Of a DNA stretch of 64,000 nt, positions 1-11,940 are shown in pieces. Under the pieces are notes generated by a model. It made no database searches. It saw only the letters and a list, made by a program, of their open reading frames with translations, and was not told the origin of the DNA. A program made the translations under genes and the position numbers. The stretch spans positions 447,501 to 511,500 of the forward strand of contig JARFJB010000821.1 in NCBI GenBank assembly GCA_036346205.1, written 5' to 3'. The DNA is from Vesta saturnalis. Lineage: Eukaryota; Arthropoda; Insecta; Coleoptera; Lampyridae. Each line of letters opens with the position of its first letter. Within the stretch, counting starts at the first letter, position 1.

Positions 1-334
1 TTAGCAGCAAAAAAAATCCTAAGGTAGAATTTGGAGAAGTTGGACGACTCAATTAGAAACGACCCTGATGTATTTGAGAGAGTTCGGCAGTCAATGACGA
101 GAAGATTGAATGCTTGTAGTCAGGCTGGAAGAAGTCATTTCGAGCATTTATTGTAGATTGAGTAACTTTACATGTACATTTTAATAACAAAATATTGTTA
201 CTGTCTCAAATTTTGTTCGCCCTGCATCTTCAAAACAAAGGGGTTTTTCAAAAATCATCATAGGACAGAATATTCTTAGAATAAGCTAAGAAATAACCTC
301 TTGAATTTTTGTTGCATGTTTATCTAACACCCTG
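1..334 (+). mobile_element. 3' end of a mariner-like DNA transposon (cut by window edge)
   Basis: The segment holds the end of a transposase frame and then about 180 bp of non-coding DNA that closes with ACACCCTG followed by TA, the outward terminus used by the other mariner-like elements in this window. The 5' part lies outside the window. TA after the terminus fits the TA target duplication of the Tc1/mariner superfamily. The call rests on the C-terminal protein match and the terminus together. Confidence 0.75.
40..156 (+). pseudogene. mariner-like transposase, C-terminal fragment
   Basis: Thirty-eight codons and a stop are open in one frame. The peptide carries DPDVFERVRQSMTRRLNAC and ends in GRSHFEHLL. 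This is the usual C-terminus of the insect mariner-like transposases that start with a DUF4817-type helix-turn-helix and carry a DDE catalytic domain. The same ending, slightly changed, closes the copies near 9.0, 29.1, 59.8 and 62.3 kb. No catalytic residue lies in this fragment, and its upstream frame is lost or outside the window. Confidence 0.75.
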
Positions 335-839
335 TATAATACCATAACTGCCAGGAAATTATTGGATAATTTAATGTCTAATCACGAATTTTTTATAAAG
401 TCAATTCGTGCACGACTGCGTTTTGTGAGATTTATCAAGCACAATTGTTAAACAGTTTTAAGACATTATACAATAATTTCGTTCGCACGAATGGCAACAA
501 TTGGAGAATTTCATTTCAAAAAGCTAGAAACTGTGTATTCATAATTAAAATTCTTATATCAGGAGTTTACTAAAATCCCATTTGTACTAGTAAAAATGTT
601 ATTAATTGTAGGTTTGTATTATCAAATACAAAGTATGCAATTAGGTATGATCTTTAATAATGTGATTCTAACGTTATTCGAAAATAATTAGTGAAAGAAT
701 TCCTATTTAGTATAAATTCTAGACGAATTGCACTCATGTTCAGTGGCAGCTGTACTTTTGTATTTTCAATTTCAAAATTCCAAGAAAATTTTGCCAACGG
801 CTTATGTGTACGAATATATCTGTCTAGAAAAAGATAACT
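335..839. other. no feature recognised
   Basis: AT-rich DNA between two transposon relics. I see no open frame with family resemblance, no repeat and no splice-flanked exon. Confidence 0.5.
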
Positions 840-1290
840 TTGGACCATTTCGTAACGTTGAGACAGTGCAAGGAAGAACAGCCGAATCTCTCAAGATCTA
901 CATTAAAGAAATCAGCAAGGGTCCCTCCGTTACTTAAAATTGTCCAGAAACCTCGTAAGAAGTTTAGTTCCATTAGAGACTTTAGCAGGAAACTAATTAC
1001 TAGTAGCATTTCTGTCAACCGTAAGCAAAATATTGAATAATATTAGATTCAAATCTAAAAAAGATTTCAATCGGTAAGCGCTGTACGAGGAAGAGAATGT
1101 TGCAAGACTATAGTTTTTAAAAAATGTACGCCCGTAATGTGCAATCATCATCATATTTACCAGTTGTATTCCTAGATGAAACGTGGGTATTCTCTAAAGG
1201 ATCACAGAAGGGGTCTTGACAAGACAATACACCAAAACGTGATGCTTTTTTAATGTTAGTATATTTGGATATCATATGCAGAATCTTAAA
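840..1290 (+). pseudogene. IS630/Tc1-like DDE transposase relic
   Basis: Two pieces in different frames belong together. Around 880-1035 there is a helix-turn-helix-like N-terminal part (LSRSTLKKSA, then KPRKKFSS). At about 1160-1250 lies PVVFLDETWVFSKGSQKGS, a stop, then QDNTPKRDAF. The DET motif corresponds to the first catalytic Asp of the IS630/Tc1-like transposases found in insect genomes. The stop within the motif and the missing second and third acidic residues show a dead copy. The 46-kb minus-strand relic has the equivalent DESWV motif and is probably a distant relative. I found no terminal repeats. Confidence 0.5.
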
Positions 1291-2033
1291 TTAATTTTAA
1301 ATTACCGGGATTTTTTATTTTAAATTCTGTTATCGCAGTTTCGTTAAAAGGAATTAAATTGCATTATATTTGAAGAGAGTTTTAAGAAACGTAATATGTA
1401 TTGGCTTAAAAATTTTGTTATCTTGTTTGATAACCAGTAAATATTTCTGCGTACTTTCGAGCTTACCAGTTAATTCAAGTTGTTATTGGGGAAGTTATTG
1501 AACATTCATTGAGTAACAGCTTTTCTTATTGAAAAACAGGGTGTATGCATTTCGATTCTAAGTATCTGGTCTGTTTTTTTTCCTGGGAAGTGTCCATTGT
1601 GCAATTTTAGTAACGAACTGTAAGATGAACAGAAATGAATTAGACTGAAACATTTTTGCGATTCAAGGTAATTACTTTTCTGTGTTTATTTTTGGTAATT
1701 TTGATGAAGTTGTTTTCCTGTACTTATATAAACGGATGAATACGCTTTCTTTTGTGTACAGTAGTGCATAGACTCCCTTCTAGCGATTAATATAATACTA
1801 TCAGTGTATTCAACCGTTTGTCATAATATTACATATTGTGTGTTATTTTTTTTATTCTTATTACTGTATACCAATATTCACATCCTGAGAATTTGTTAAA
1901 TCTATATTTTATTCGTCATTATACCGGTAAGATGAAAAATTAATTAAACTAAGGTATTAACTTATATGATCTTGGGAATTCTGAAACTTGAAAGATTCAT
2001 TCCTACTTAATATTTAAAATTTCACGTAAGGAA

Positions 2034-2036
<3 letters not shown>
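1291..2036. other. no feature recognised
   Basis: AT-rich DNA with no supported coding, repeat or RNA feature. Confidence 0.5.

Positions 2037-2100
<64 letters not shown>
2037..2100. repeat. (TA)n microsatellite
   Basis: About 28 TA dinucleotides followed by a short CA-containing tail abut the CAGGGTGG terminus of the element at 2101. The same kind of tract resumes at 7509 and 9346, so one original (TA)n tract probably received two insertions. Confidence 0.95.
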
Positions 2101-2101
<1 letters not shown>

Positions 2102-3056
2102 AGGGTGGCCATAAACTCTTTTCACAAAAGAAAACTGCAGATTCTAGAGCTGATTTTATGTCGATTTAACGTAAATTACCTTAATACAAAAATACTTCCT
2201 AAGAAAGCTGGAGCTCTTGGAAGATGGCGCCCTAACATCGGTTTAATTCAGATATCTTTAAAATGGTTTCCCTTTAAATGATAGCGTTATGTACATTTAT
2301 TTAGTGGAATATGTCTAATCGTATGGCGTGAATATGATTTTTTAGCTGTACTCATAAGTGGCTAGTTTGGGCGGGGCAAAGGACATTGTTATTCATAACT
2401 TTTTTATTTTTCAAAATTTCGCAATTTTAACATAAAATTTAAAAAACTTCGATTTTTTTGTAAACGAGTGATACTCTTGTCTAAAATCGCTACGACGCGA
2501 CGCGCCGTTTTCGAAATAAATCGATTTGAACTTTTCATGTGTTAATCATACTTTTATAAAATTAACTAACGAATCCATTTACAATTAATAATAATAATAT
2601 TTATTATGCGAACGTGATGGTACACTTACACTCGTCAAAAATTATCTACAGAATAAAAAATATAATATAAGTTTAAACAGTACAAACATGATTTAGTGGT
2701 TAACTAACAAGTTGAACACAGAGACAAATAATTAACTAGTTAAGCTAGATGCTTAACATTAGCGATAAACTCATCAAATCAATAAAATGAATTTAACATT
2801 AGAAATTCTTATATTCTCGCTTTAAATTTTAATAACATTAGGGATTTTATGTGACCAGGAAGATAATTGTATAAAGGTTGTGACTGGTGGATAATGCCAT
2901 TTTGAGTTTTTGTTAACCTGCAGTACGTTAGTCTTACATTATCTTTTTGTCTGGTATCATGGCTGTGTAGTTCACATTGTTTTATTGCACGGGAAATGTG
3001 CTTCTTAGCATAGCACAGAGCTTCTAGGGTGAAAAGACAAGGAAACGTTAGTATTT

Positions 3057-5137
3057 TTAAATCACTAAATGATTTCTGGCAGTCATCTCAGAACTGTAAA
3101 TTGGCAATAATTCGAACAGCTTTGCGTTGAACTCGAAATATGGCTTCCAAGATAAACTATGACCCCATGCCAAATTTTCATACGAAAGAATACTATGGAT
3201 TAGGGCAAAGTAGGCCGTTCGCATAACCTCAGGTGACGTATTATCTTGTAACCTTTTTAACAAAAAGACATATTTGTTGATTTTGTTTGTGATACTGTCA
3301 CAGTGTGAATCGAATTTTAATTTGGTGTCAATAGAACATCCTGAGTTAATGTTAGAAGTGAAATTACATTTTTTTAGAGATATGAGCACACAATTTGTCT
3401 TGGTTTCATTTAATTTTAATTTGTTATTCACACACCAATTAGCAACTTCCTTAGTCCCCGTTTGTGCATTTTTCAGGGCAACATTAATATACTGCTTGAC
3501 TGCAATTAAAGTTGCATCATCAGCATAAAGAATACGTCCGATGTGTGGTGTTACGGATAAGGGCAAGTCGTTAATATAAATTAAAAAAAGAATAGGGCCT
3601 AGAATTGAGCCCTGAAGGACCCCATCATGCATGGGCAACTTGTTAGAAAAAGCATTATTAAAGATTACGCACTGGTATCTACCCTTCAAGAATGACATCA
3701 ACGCAACACTACGCTCACAGAAATTGTATACTATCTTTAGTTTTCGTGCCAATATTTTGTGATTCACACAGTCAAACGCATTGGACAGGTCGACAAATGC
3801 AGCTACTAGCTGCTCTCCCTTCTCAAAGCATTCCAAGGCATTACAAACGAACGTGATGATTGTGTCAGAGGTGCACTTTCCTTTTCGAAAACCATACAGT
3901 TGGTTATAAAAAAGATCATTTGTTTCAAAAATTTTGTTTATTTAGAACATTTTCAACAATTTTTCTAAAAATTGCTAACTTTGAAATAGACCTATAGCTA
4001 CCCAATTCATTTATATCATTACCTTTCTTGAAAAATGGTGAAACTAAGGCTTTGAGAGACTCGGAAAGGACGCCAGTGCTAATGATAAGGTTGGTTAGCA
4101 TTGTCAATGGTTTAACAAATAAACTAATCGTGCGTACGATACTTAGCATATAATTCACAAATTAATTGAAGGTGTTCTCTTAACTTGCGTAGTTAAATTG
4201 AAAACCAATTAATGTTACATACATTTTTTTTGTTTTAAATTTGACTTCTGAAAAGCAAGTCAAATAACAATTGGAAATGAGGGATAAAAAATTCGTAAAA
4301 CACTTGTTGCCATGATTCACAATCCGATAACATATTGACAAACAGGTACATTCCCTTTTGAGTTAGCGGGCGTTGTAACTTTGCCTCATAAGAGTTTCGG
4401 CTAGGTAAATCATAATTTTTCAGTAGCTTTTTTTGACCAAGGTGATCCGTTAAGCCAATATCTAGAGTACTAACATTACAGTTATTAAGTGAAAAATTAA
4501 TAAATATGTTATCCAAGCAGTTATCGCCACGAGTAGCGGAGAAAACTGTTTGGACAAAACCATTGGACTTTAAGAATGAATACAAAATGCGTGACTTTTT
4601 ATCATTACCGAAGTGCAAATTAAAATCACCTAGAAGAACAACATTAAAATGAGTTAATTTATCAAGCATCAGTTCCATGTTATTATAAAAGATATCAAAG
4701 TCGCCTAATGGTGATCTATACACGCATATAACAACCGTATTAGAATTAATCTGGACGCAACACAATTCACAATGAATTACGATACTTAAGTCATTAATAT
4801 ATTTTAAAGGTGCAGCTGTCGATCCAGTTGTACACAAAATTAAAACACCACCGTGTATAGTACCAGATCTGCAATAAAAGGACTTTACTGACCATGATCC
4901 CAATTTGAGGGACTCCAGCTGATCACGATTGATAAACCAGTGTTCACTAACACAGATGACGTCGTAGTCTTTATCACAGATAAATGCTTCAAATGCACTT
5001 AGTTTATTTACCAGTGATTGAATATTAACATGAAAAATTGACAGGCGCCTGCCATCACCCAAATTATCAGTTAAGCCATCTGTTAAGGTATTGCGGGGTC
5101 TTTGTTCTTCGAAAAAAACGATTGACACATGTTCCAC
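3057..5137 (-). pseudogene. LINE ORF2: endonuclease and reverse transcriptase, frameshifted
   Basis: This is the enzymatic ORF that nicks target DNA and copies the element RNA. The endonuclease part (5137-4235) shows FHVNIQSLVNKLS, DVICVSEHW, VYRSP, LLGDFNL and TDHLG, the ordered motifs of the EEP/AP-endonuclease fold. The reverse transcriptase begins in another frame (4158-3925: VSPFFKKGNDINELGSYRSI) and continues in 3836-3057 with FVDLSNAFDCVNH, GVLQGSILGPILF and the catalytic YADD box in LYADDATLIA. The catalytic motifs survive, but at least two frame breaks separate the endonuclease from the palm domain. The thumb and C-terminus run out near 3060. The copy is inactive but not very old. 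Confidence 0.85.
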
Positions 5138-7107
5138 TAGGCCAGATTGCGGGATCCATAATTTTGTCTACGCATGTCAAATTAACGGAAACTTTAAAAG
5201 CCGAATGTTTAGACTCAAGTTTATCACAGGAAACATCGGGAAAAATTTGTTGAAGGTAACTCAGGAGGGCCTTTTCCGTAGTGGAAGGATACAACTTATA
5301 TACGTGTAAGTACGCTCTGGAAATAGCAGCTTTTATGATGCAAGAAGAATCTTGATCATTAGTACCCACAACGGGAGCGTTAGTCTTTCTTACTTTTTTC
5401 TAAACAATTTTCCATGCATTAGAAATGACACCTGTACTAACTTCTTCCTGTTGCAAAACACTCGCGTAAGTATAAGTACTGTTAATAACTGTGGAATCTT
5501 TAGGTGGCGGTTTTTGCATACTGGTCGTTTTTGAAGTCCTAATGTCTTGATTACTAGATATAATATTGAAACCATTATTAATACTCAGTTTTTCTACTAT
5601 AGTGCATTTCACGAGTAATTAGACCTCTGCAATATGGCCGCCACTTAAATTTGTCACCAAATAAAGCGCGGGAGCAGTCATGGGCGTAGTACCTTTTATC
5701 ATATAAAAAAAAAGTGAAAAACTTATTTGAATAAATTTATTATTAATAAATTCGCCATCACCACGCTCACCTAGTATTATTATTATATACTATTTTAATA
5801 CAAATTTAAAAAAATTGAACAAGTATGTAGTAAATAATTTTTTTATTAATAATTATTGCGTAATTAAAAATCGCAGAATTATAAACATTTAAAATAAATT
5901 GTCTATCCACTCATCGTCTAGGTCGGCATCGTCTTCTGGTAACAAACATATATGTAATAATAACAGTTAAAATATGACAATTAAGAAAATATTGTATAAT
6001 CTTGCCGAAGTTGCACTATAACTGTGCAAATTTTCAATAAAGTTTTCTTCTGTTAAAACAAAACTTTCTTCCATTTTAGTATAAAAAAATTACACAATCA
6101 CTACAACCGTTACAAATTATTGTTTACAGTATAATGGCAAAATGGAAAATTGATTCCACATTTATAAGTAAAGCAAGTGGTCATTAATGATTTCTAATTC
6201 ACATTATGCTAATGGAGGAATTTGCAGTTTCAACATTAATTACGAATTAGTAATGGTAAATTTTCAGAAATTCTTAACAATAATGATATTTGTTTGGAAC
6301 ATTCTTTTATTTTAATGATGTTTATTTCTTACAATAATTAATTTAATTGAAAAATTTTCAATTTTACTAACCTAAGTTACCTCTCTGCGTGATACGCTAC
6401 TGAGTTGGCAAATAATATTTTAAGACGTTTGAAGGTCGTATTTGTTATTATATTTGTCTTTTGCTATTATAATATTGTAGGAAAGGATGGAAAATGCGGT
6501 TCAGAGTAGCCAACTGAAATATCCCTTTCATTACAATGTTACACTTATAGCATTTTAGTTATGTTATAATTGGATGTTGTTCATAGTGGAATGGCAGCCA
6601 TATTATAGAGGTCCAATTATTCGTGAAATGCACTTTATATGATTTAAATTCCGTTTATTTTCACTCATAATTGTATTATTATCGCTAACCTTAACGTTAA
6701 CAATTTGCTTAACAGTACAACTTGATTTTGGAGTTACTGAATTGTTACATCTTGATTAATAATCAGTTTGTCCTTTTCAATTAAAAAAGTTCTTTTAAAA
6801 ATGTTATTTCCAATTCGCATAATCTACTGGAAATTAAATAATTGTCAACGTACCCGTTATCGTCTGGTTGTATGACACTATCACTAGCACACCACTCTAA
6901 CAGCTTATCATTAATTATTTTAATATGTTTGGCACATCCTGGGTGAAAAACTGCATTACACTTGACATATTTTAAGTAAAATTGTGGAATTTTATTACAC
7001 CGTTTGCATGCTTTATTTAAGCACGTCTCAGGTATATACATATCACCTGGCGCTATGACAGTTGATAAATTATGAAAGATGGCTATCGAAAACAAACAAA
7101 ATAACAA
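5069..7107 (-). pseudogene. LINE ORF1 with PHD-like zinc finger, split by an insertion
   Basis: The upstream piece (7107-6781) contains CNKACKRCNKIP, YVKCNAVFHPGCAKH, a Cys/His pattern of the PHD-like fingers found in ORF1 of CR1-like LINEs. A leucine-rich stretch that could form a coiled coil follows to about 6650. After the interruption at 6634-5601 the frame resumes (about 5600-5390, VEKLSINNGFN), then shifts to 5369-5069. That part carries SFKVSV-type residues and a DPAIWPSGTCVNRFFRR motif, the usual C-terminal region of ORF1 nucleic-acid-binding proteins. ORF1 ends where ORF2 begins. The start codon is not certain. Confidence 0.7.
5601..6634. mobile_element. 1.03-kb non-autonomous DNA element inside LINE ORF1
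   Basis: The ends are inverted copies of about 45 bp: AGTGCATTTCACGAGTAATT at the left and AGTGCATTTCACGAATAATT on the reverse strand at the right, each continuing through GACCTCT and an AATATGGC-GCCA block. The flanks read TAT and TTATAT, so the target was AT-rich; I cannot fix the duplication length. The interior is AT-rich and codes for nothing recognisable. LINE ORF1 resumes on either side, so the element landed after the LINE. Confidence 0.75.
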
Positions 7108-7505
7108 TTACGTGAACGTCAAACTGCTCTCATGTCATAAATTAATTTTGCTTTAGAAAGTAAGAAATAAACTCATGTAAAAAATGTTGAAATTTTGAAA
7201 AACAAAAAACTTATGAATAACAATGTCCAATGCCCCGCCCAAACGAGCTGCTTATGAGTACAACTAAAAAATCACATCCACGCCATACGATTGGGCATAT
7301 TCCACTAAATAAATGTACAGAACGCTATCATCTAAAGGGAAGCCATTTTTAAGATATTTGAATTAAACCGATGTTAAGGCGCCTTCTTCCAAGAGCTCCA
7401 GCTCTCTTAGGAAGTATTTTTGTATTAAGGTAATTTACGTTAAATCGACATAGAATCAGCTCTAGAATCTGCAGTTTTCTTTTGTGAAAAGAGTTTGTGG
7501 ACACC

Positions 7506-7508
<3 letters not shown>

Positions 7509-7554
<46 letters not shown>
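7509..7554. repeat. (TA)n microsatellite between two transposons
   Basis: An uninterrupted TA tract directly joins the right end of the 2101-7508 element to the left end of the 7555-9345 element. Confidence 0.95.
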
Positions 7555-7558
<4 letters not shown>

Positions 7559-9342
7559 CTGTCTCGTAAAAAACACCCCAAGCCGTAACTCCGTTATTTT
7601 TTGGCGGATTTTAAAAATTCAAAAAAACAAATTAATGGTTTGATATACTCTACAAGATGTCACCAACTTTCATTTTTTTATCTTTGTCCTCAGTGATAGC
7701 GATAGTCAACCTTTTTTTCGTAATGGAAACATGTGTTTATTTTTACGTCATATTGCAGACAATTTTTTCTGAATTCAACAGTATAACATAACTTAATATT
7801 TATTTAACATTTGCATACAATTTGACATAATTTTGTGAGTCGCTTTTTGTTTCGCATTCATTTCCACACATGAGGATTTGCCTTTAACAAAATGTCAGAT
7901 CGTGTCACTGAATTGTCAACATCACAGTTTTTTGATTATTTTTATAATACTGTGAAAAGATCACTTTAATTTCTATGATGGATAACGGCACATTGACCGA
8001 CATGCTCCAAGTGTACTTTGAATGTAATAAAAATAGTGACCAAGCAGTGCGTCTCTACATCAATCGATTTCCGAACAGAAAAATACGAACATTCTCAAGA
8101 CTTGAAAACAATTTAAGAAATTATGGTAGTTTCAAGAAGCCTAAAAGAAAGTATCGTCAATTTAATGAAGAGGTGGAGTTAGGCGTTCTTCTCAGTGTTC
8201 AGGAAAATGCGAGAACGTCTACACATAAAATTGCTAGTGATCTGAACAACACATCCAAAGATACTGCAAATAGAATATTAAAAATCACAAGTTTAAACCG
8301 TACGTTACGCAAAAAATGCAAGCTCTGGAGCAAAATGATCACGATCGAAGAATTGAATTTTGCCGTTTTTATTTAGACGCGGTTCGAGGGAATGGTAATT
8401 TCTATAGAAAAATAATTTGGTCTGATGAGTGTATCTTTAGCAATAATGGCATTTATAATAGAAACATCCATCGGTACTGGAGTCAGAAAAACCCTAAACT
8501 TATTGTAGAAAATAATTTTCAAAGAAGATGTACTGTCAATGTCTGGTGCGGTATTTTTGGCGATTGATTAATTGGACCATTTTTTATCGACGGACTACTT
8601 ACTCAAGACAAATATTATGATCTTTTGAATGAAAATATCGAAAACTTGCTGAAATCAATAGAACTTATTTTCAACAAGATGGGGCTCCTCCACATAATGC
8701 ACATGTGAACTTAAATTGGTTAAATAACAGATTTGGCGCAAGGTTGATTGGGACAAATGGACCTATTCGGTGGCCTACTCGTTCCCCTGACCTCACGCCA
8801 CTTCACTTTTGGTTTTGGGGTTGCCTTAAAGACCAAGTCTATTTAAACCAGCCCCAGAATGAAAACTACCTCAGAAGAAGAATAATCGAGGTTTGTCGAG
8901 AAATACCTCGAAATCTTATAATGAACGCTGCTTATGGAGTGATTAGAAGGTGCGAGCTGTGTATTCGTCAAGGCGGCAGACAATTTGAACAATATTGGTG
9001 ATGCATATTTCACTAGTTATTTAAATGGCATTTGTTAATAATTACGGATTACTTAATTATTTAATTTTTTATTTTTTCCAGAAATTGTTGAATAAATATA
9101 GAGTTATGTTAATTCTGTTGATTCAGAAAAAAATTGTCTACAATATGACGTAAAAATAAACACATGTTACTATTAAGAAAAAAAAAAGTTCACAATTGCT
9201 GTCACTGAGAGCAAAGATAAAAAAAATGAAAGTCGGTGACATCTTGTAGAGTATATCAAACCATTCATTTGTTTTTTCCAATTTTTAAAATCCCCCAATA
9301 AATAACAAAGTTACAGCTTGGGGCGTTTTTTTACGATACATC

Positions 9343-9345
<3 letters not shown>
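7555..9345 (+). mobile_element. mariner-like element with ~250-bp TIRs
   Basis: The left end (GGCTGTCTCGTAAAAAACAC after TA) matches the right end read in reverse (CAGGATGTATCGTAAAAAAA). The match continues for roughly 250 bp through blocks such as CATCTTGTAGAGTATATCAA and ATATGACGTAAAAATAAACA. Both sides lie in (TA)n. One transposase relic occupies the middle. Length (1.8 kb), TA target and protein family agree with a nearly complete but inactive mariner-like transposon. Confidence 0.9.
7975..9001 (+). pseudogene. mariner-like DDE transposase, three frames and one stop
   Basis: The transposase would bind the TIRs and cut and paste the element. The N-terminus (7975-8376) is a DUF4817-like helix-turn-helix: LTDMLQVYFECNKNSDQAVR, then FPNRKIRTFSRL. 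After a frameshift near 8320 the catalytic domain begins with IIWSDECIFSNNG (first Asp) and reaches VWCGIFGD, where a TGA stop falls. A further frameshift near 8640 leads to YFQQDGAPPH (second Asp) and WPTRSPDLTP (third Asp), 36 residues apart, the spacing usual for this insect family. The protein ends GGRQFEQYW. All three catalytic Asp codons remain; only the reading frame is broken. Confidence 0.88.

Positions 9346-9393
<48 letters not shown>
9346..9393. repeat. (TA)n microsatellite
   Basis: TA tract abutting the right terminus of the mariner-like element; the third tract of the same original run. Confidence 0.95.
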
Positions 9394-9397
<4 letters not shown>

Positions 9398-11814
9398 ATG
9401 AACTTGAACGTATTATTTCGTTGTTGAATGTAAGGTTACATATGATTTCTGCCCTATTTCACAGCCTTATCATTATTTACCAATCACATAAATTTTCTTC
9501 TTATTTTAACTTCAATATTTATACAATGTGTCAAATAATATCAGGGAATAAGTATTCTGTAGGACTAAATGTAAGCTACTGAATACAAAAAGATATGTGG
9601 GGTAGAACTCCAGCGAAAACTCCCCTTACAATGTTTTAGTATATAACTCGTGAGAATGAGGAATACATATCAATGATTAATTTAGAATTTTAGTTAGAAT
9701 CTTGTAGTTAAATCAGATGGCTTAAAACGCTTGAGTCTTTTGGGTTCGTTATTATATTCCCTAAGGTGTTGCACAGAAGGTTGGGAACAGTCTGTCATTG
9801 TATCTCTCACTGAACTGAACAATTGCTATTCGTTAGCATAACGTTAATTTCTATCGCAGTATTTCAATAAATTGAAAACCGATTGCATTCAAACTTCTTG
9901 TGAATATCATTCTTGTTTTAGTTCATATTTATAGAAGTTAACCATGTGCTGGTCAAAGTTGCCAACGTAGATAACTAGATACAGATCAAAACTTTCCGAT
10001 AATTATCACAATTAAGTTCTTCTTTAATTTATATCATTTTAATAATTATGTACAGTCCTAGTCAGCTAAAAAGGCTAGCAACCGGCGCAACCCGATTCAT
10101 GATTCCGAAAGCCGAGTACTGTAAAATACAAGTCAGTGGCGTATCATATCTTCATTTGCTTATTGTTATTCTTCATAATAATGCATTCCCACAAGTGCAT
10201 TTTTTTCAATAACTTAATTCGAATTTGATTATATATCGCTAAAATATGTAATTAAACTGTAATTATACTTCAATAAATGAATAAATGAATGATATTAGAA
10301 AATCTAATGCACATTATAAGACGATTAACTTAATTAAAATAATGAAAGAGAAAAGTTATTAACATAACGACTTCCATTACCAATCGCATATAAATATCTT
10401 TACTCTTTGGCAACTATTGTTTTTTGCAAAGTAATTTCACAGGGAATATACAAATTAATTTTAACAATTTGCATTGCGGTTATCGAAAATGTCTAGTTCA
10501 GGAAAAATCTTATGCGGTCAAACGCGAAACGTGTTTCAATACTTTTTAAAAAGATGCAATAAAATCAACAACAAGGGAAGAGTGGAAAAGTATTTCTGTG
10601 TTGTATTAATTTTATAGCACCATTTTTAGAATTTGAAATATATTTTGTTTGCCATAAAGTAGGTACTTAATTACATTTATTGCACTAATATATTTAAATA
10701 CAATAACTTTTTTTGAATAAACATATCTACAAAAACAACATGAAACGACACTGACATAGATACGCCCCAATTTTACAAGCAGCGTAAATTCGTCGTTTGC
10801 GCGTTGTCGCGCTCACCTTCTTAGGTGATTTTATGAGGTACAAATTCAATTTATAAAATATGTGTGAAGTATGCAGGTATAGTTTTGCAAAGAATAATAA
10901 AATTACAGTAACATAGAATATATGTGAATCTGTACGGTTAATAACAGCACTAACGGAATGACATGCGCTCAGTTTGCCCCAATCTGTCTCCAGAAAACCA
11001 AAGTCTCTCAAGCAGCACTCAGTTAAGATTCATATTGAAAACACAAAATCGGTGCGTATTGTTAGTGTTTTTTAGTGTCTCATAGTGCAGTGTAGTTTGC
11101 ACCGGACTGACTAGTTGTCCATTTTTCAACAGTTTTGGCTTCTTACTTTTATTAGAAGTACTTTGGCGCTCATCGTTACTGCTTTGTTAGATTTTTTTGG
11201 TGATCCACCTCTTGTGAGTTATTACTTCAAACAACGGTAGACAGCCATTATTGCAAAAGGGAGTGTCACGTAATAGAAAACGGCTGGTCCTGCTGATGTA
11301 AGCTACGACGCAGGAAGAACGAGTTATCGTGTTCCTGAATATATTCGACCGTGTTGTTGTAAGCTACAAAGCCATAAGAAGTACTCGAAAATAGTATGCG
11401 TAAGTCATACTTATAATGGTAGGAAGGAAGCACTGCGCAAAGAGTGTCCTTTTCTTTAAACAGTAAGTCGTCTTGTTGCAAGTTACAAACACTAACAGGC
11501 ACTAACGAAGCACTAATTATCTGCTCTGGTTCTGTCGTTAGCGCTTTTGTTAACTCCTAAGTAAAAATTTACTGATAAACGATAGGTAAAGTGAAAAAAA
11601 GTAAATGTTAATATTTATTACTAATATTGATAATACCGGACGATTTAAAAAGCGAAGCAGTATACTTGTACAGAAGGCTAAATAGAATATTGACGATTAA
11701 TAACATTACCAAATGTGCTGAGAGTTTGAATTTTTCAGGCTGTAAAATTTACTTTTGCGAAGGTATTCTTATACAGAATTCAATCCTTCAAGTAACAAAT
11801 ATTCAGCGTTCACA
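9394..11814. other. no feature recognised
   Basis: About 2.4 kb of AT-rich DNA. Open frames at 10727-11011 and 11266-11502 (minus) show no family resemblance or splice context. The block near 11490-11520 (CACTAACGAAGCACTAATT) resembles the satellite at 12.8-15.5 kb and may be a stray unit edge. Confidence 0.45.
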
Positions 11815-11940
11815 ACAGGTAAGGTTAATTTTAGAAGGTTTTGTATACCTAGACGACTTGATCGTTTTTTGAATAATTAAAGTCTCATAGTAAAGGTTTC
11901 GAGTTTTAAAAAGACCAAGCTAAAATCTCAATCGAAAAAA
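11815..11940 (+). pseudogene. possible Ty3-type reverse transcriptase scrap
   Basis: The frame contains FVYLDDLIVF, which matches the YLDDI-VF catalytic box of Ty3/Gypsy reverse transcriptases. After a stop comes KDQAKISIEKTK, placed where such enzymes have a lysine-rich NLKL-x-KC stretch. The sequence just before the box does not show the expected FGL-NAP-TFQ motif clearly. The fragment is short and could be chance. Confidence 0.3.

Larger units (their letters stand above)
2583..7120 (-). mobile_element. CR1/Jockey-type non-LTR retrotransposon (LINE), degenerate
   Basis: Read on the minus strand, the order is: PHD-like zinc finger and ORF1 (about 7107-5069), AP-type endonuclease (5137-4235), reverse transcriptase (4158-3057), a 3' region, and a short (ATT)n-like tail at about 2606-2583. 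Two-ORF layout, a PHD-like finger in ORF1 and a microsatellite tail fit the CR1/L2/Jockey group; I cannot place it more exactly. A separate DNA element (5601-6634) interrupts ORF1. I could not identify a target-site duplication. Confidence 0.8.
2101..7508. mobile_element. 5.4-kb long-TIR DNA element in a (TA)n tract
   Basis: The left arm (2101-about 2425) and right arm (about 7183-7508) are inverted copies of one another. They begin CAGGGTGGCCATAAAC and, on the reverse strand, CAGGGTGTCCACAAAC, and stay alignable for about 325 bp, including a GGCGGGGCA block. Both ends abut TA. Between the arms sits almost nothing but a CR1/Jockey-type LINE on the minus strand. The shell was therefore probably a short non-autonomous mariner-type MITE, later filled by the LINE. 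No transposase belonging to the shell is visible. Confidence 0.8.

Noticed and set aside
3274..3528. 84-residue plus-strand frame
   Set aside because: It overlaps the LINE reverse transcriptase on the other strand, including the YADD box, and is a shadow.
10727..11011. 94-residue minus-strand frame
   Set aside because: No recognisable domain, AT-rich codon use and no splice context.
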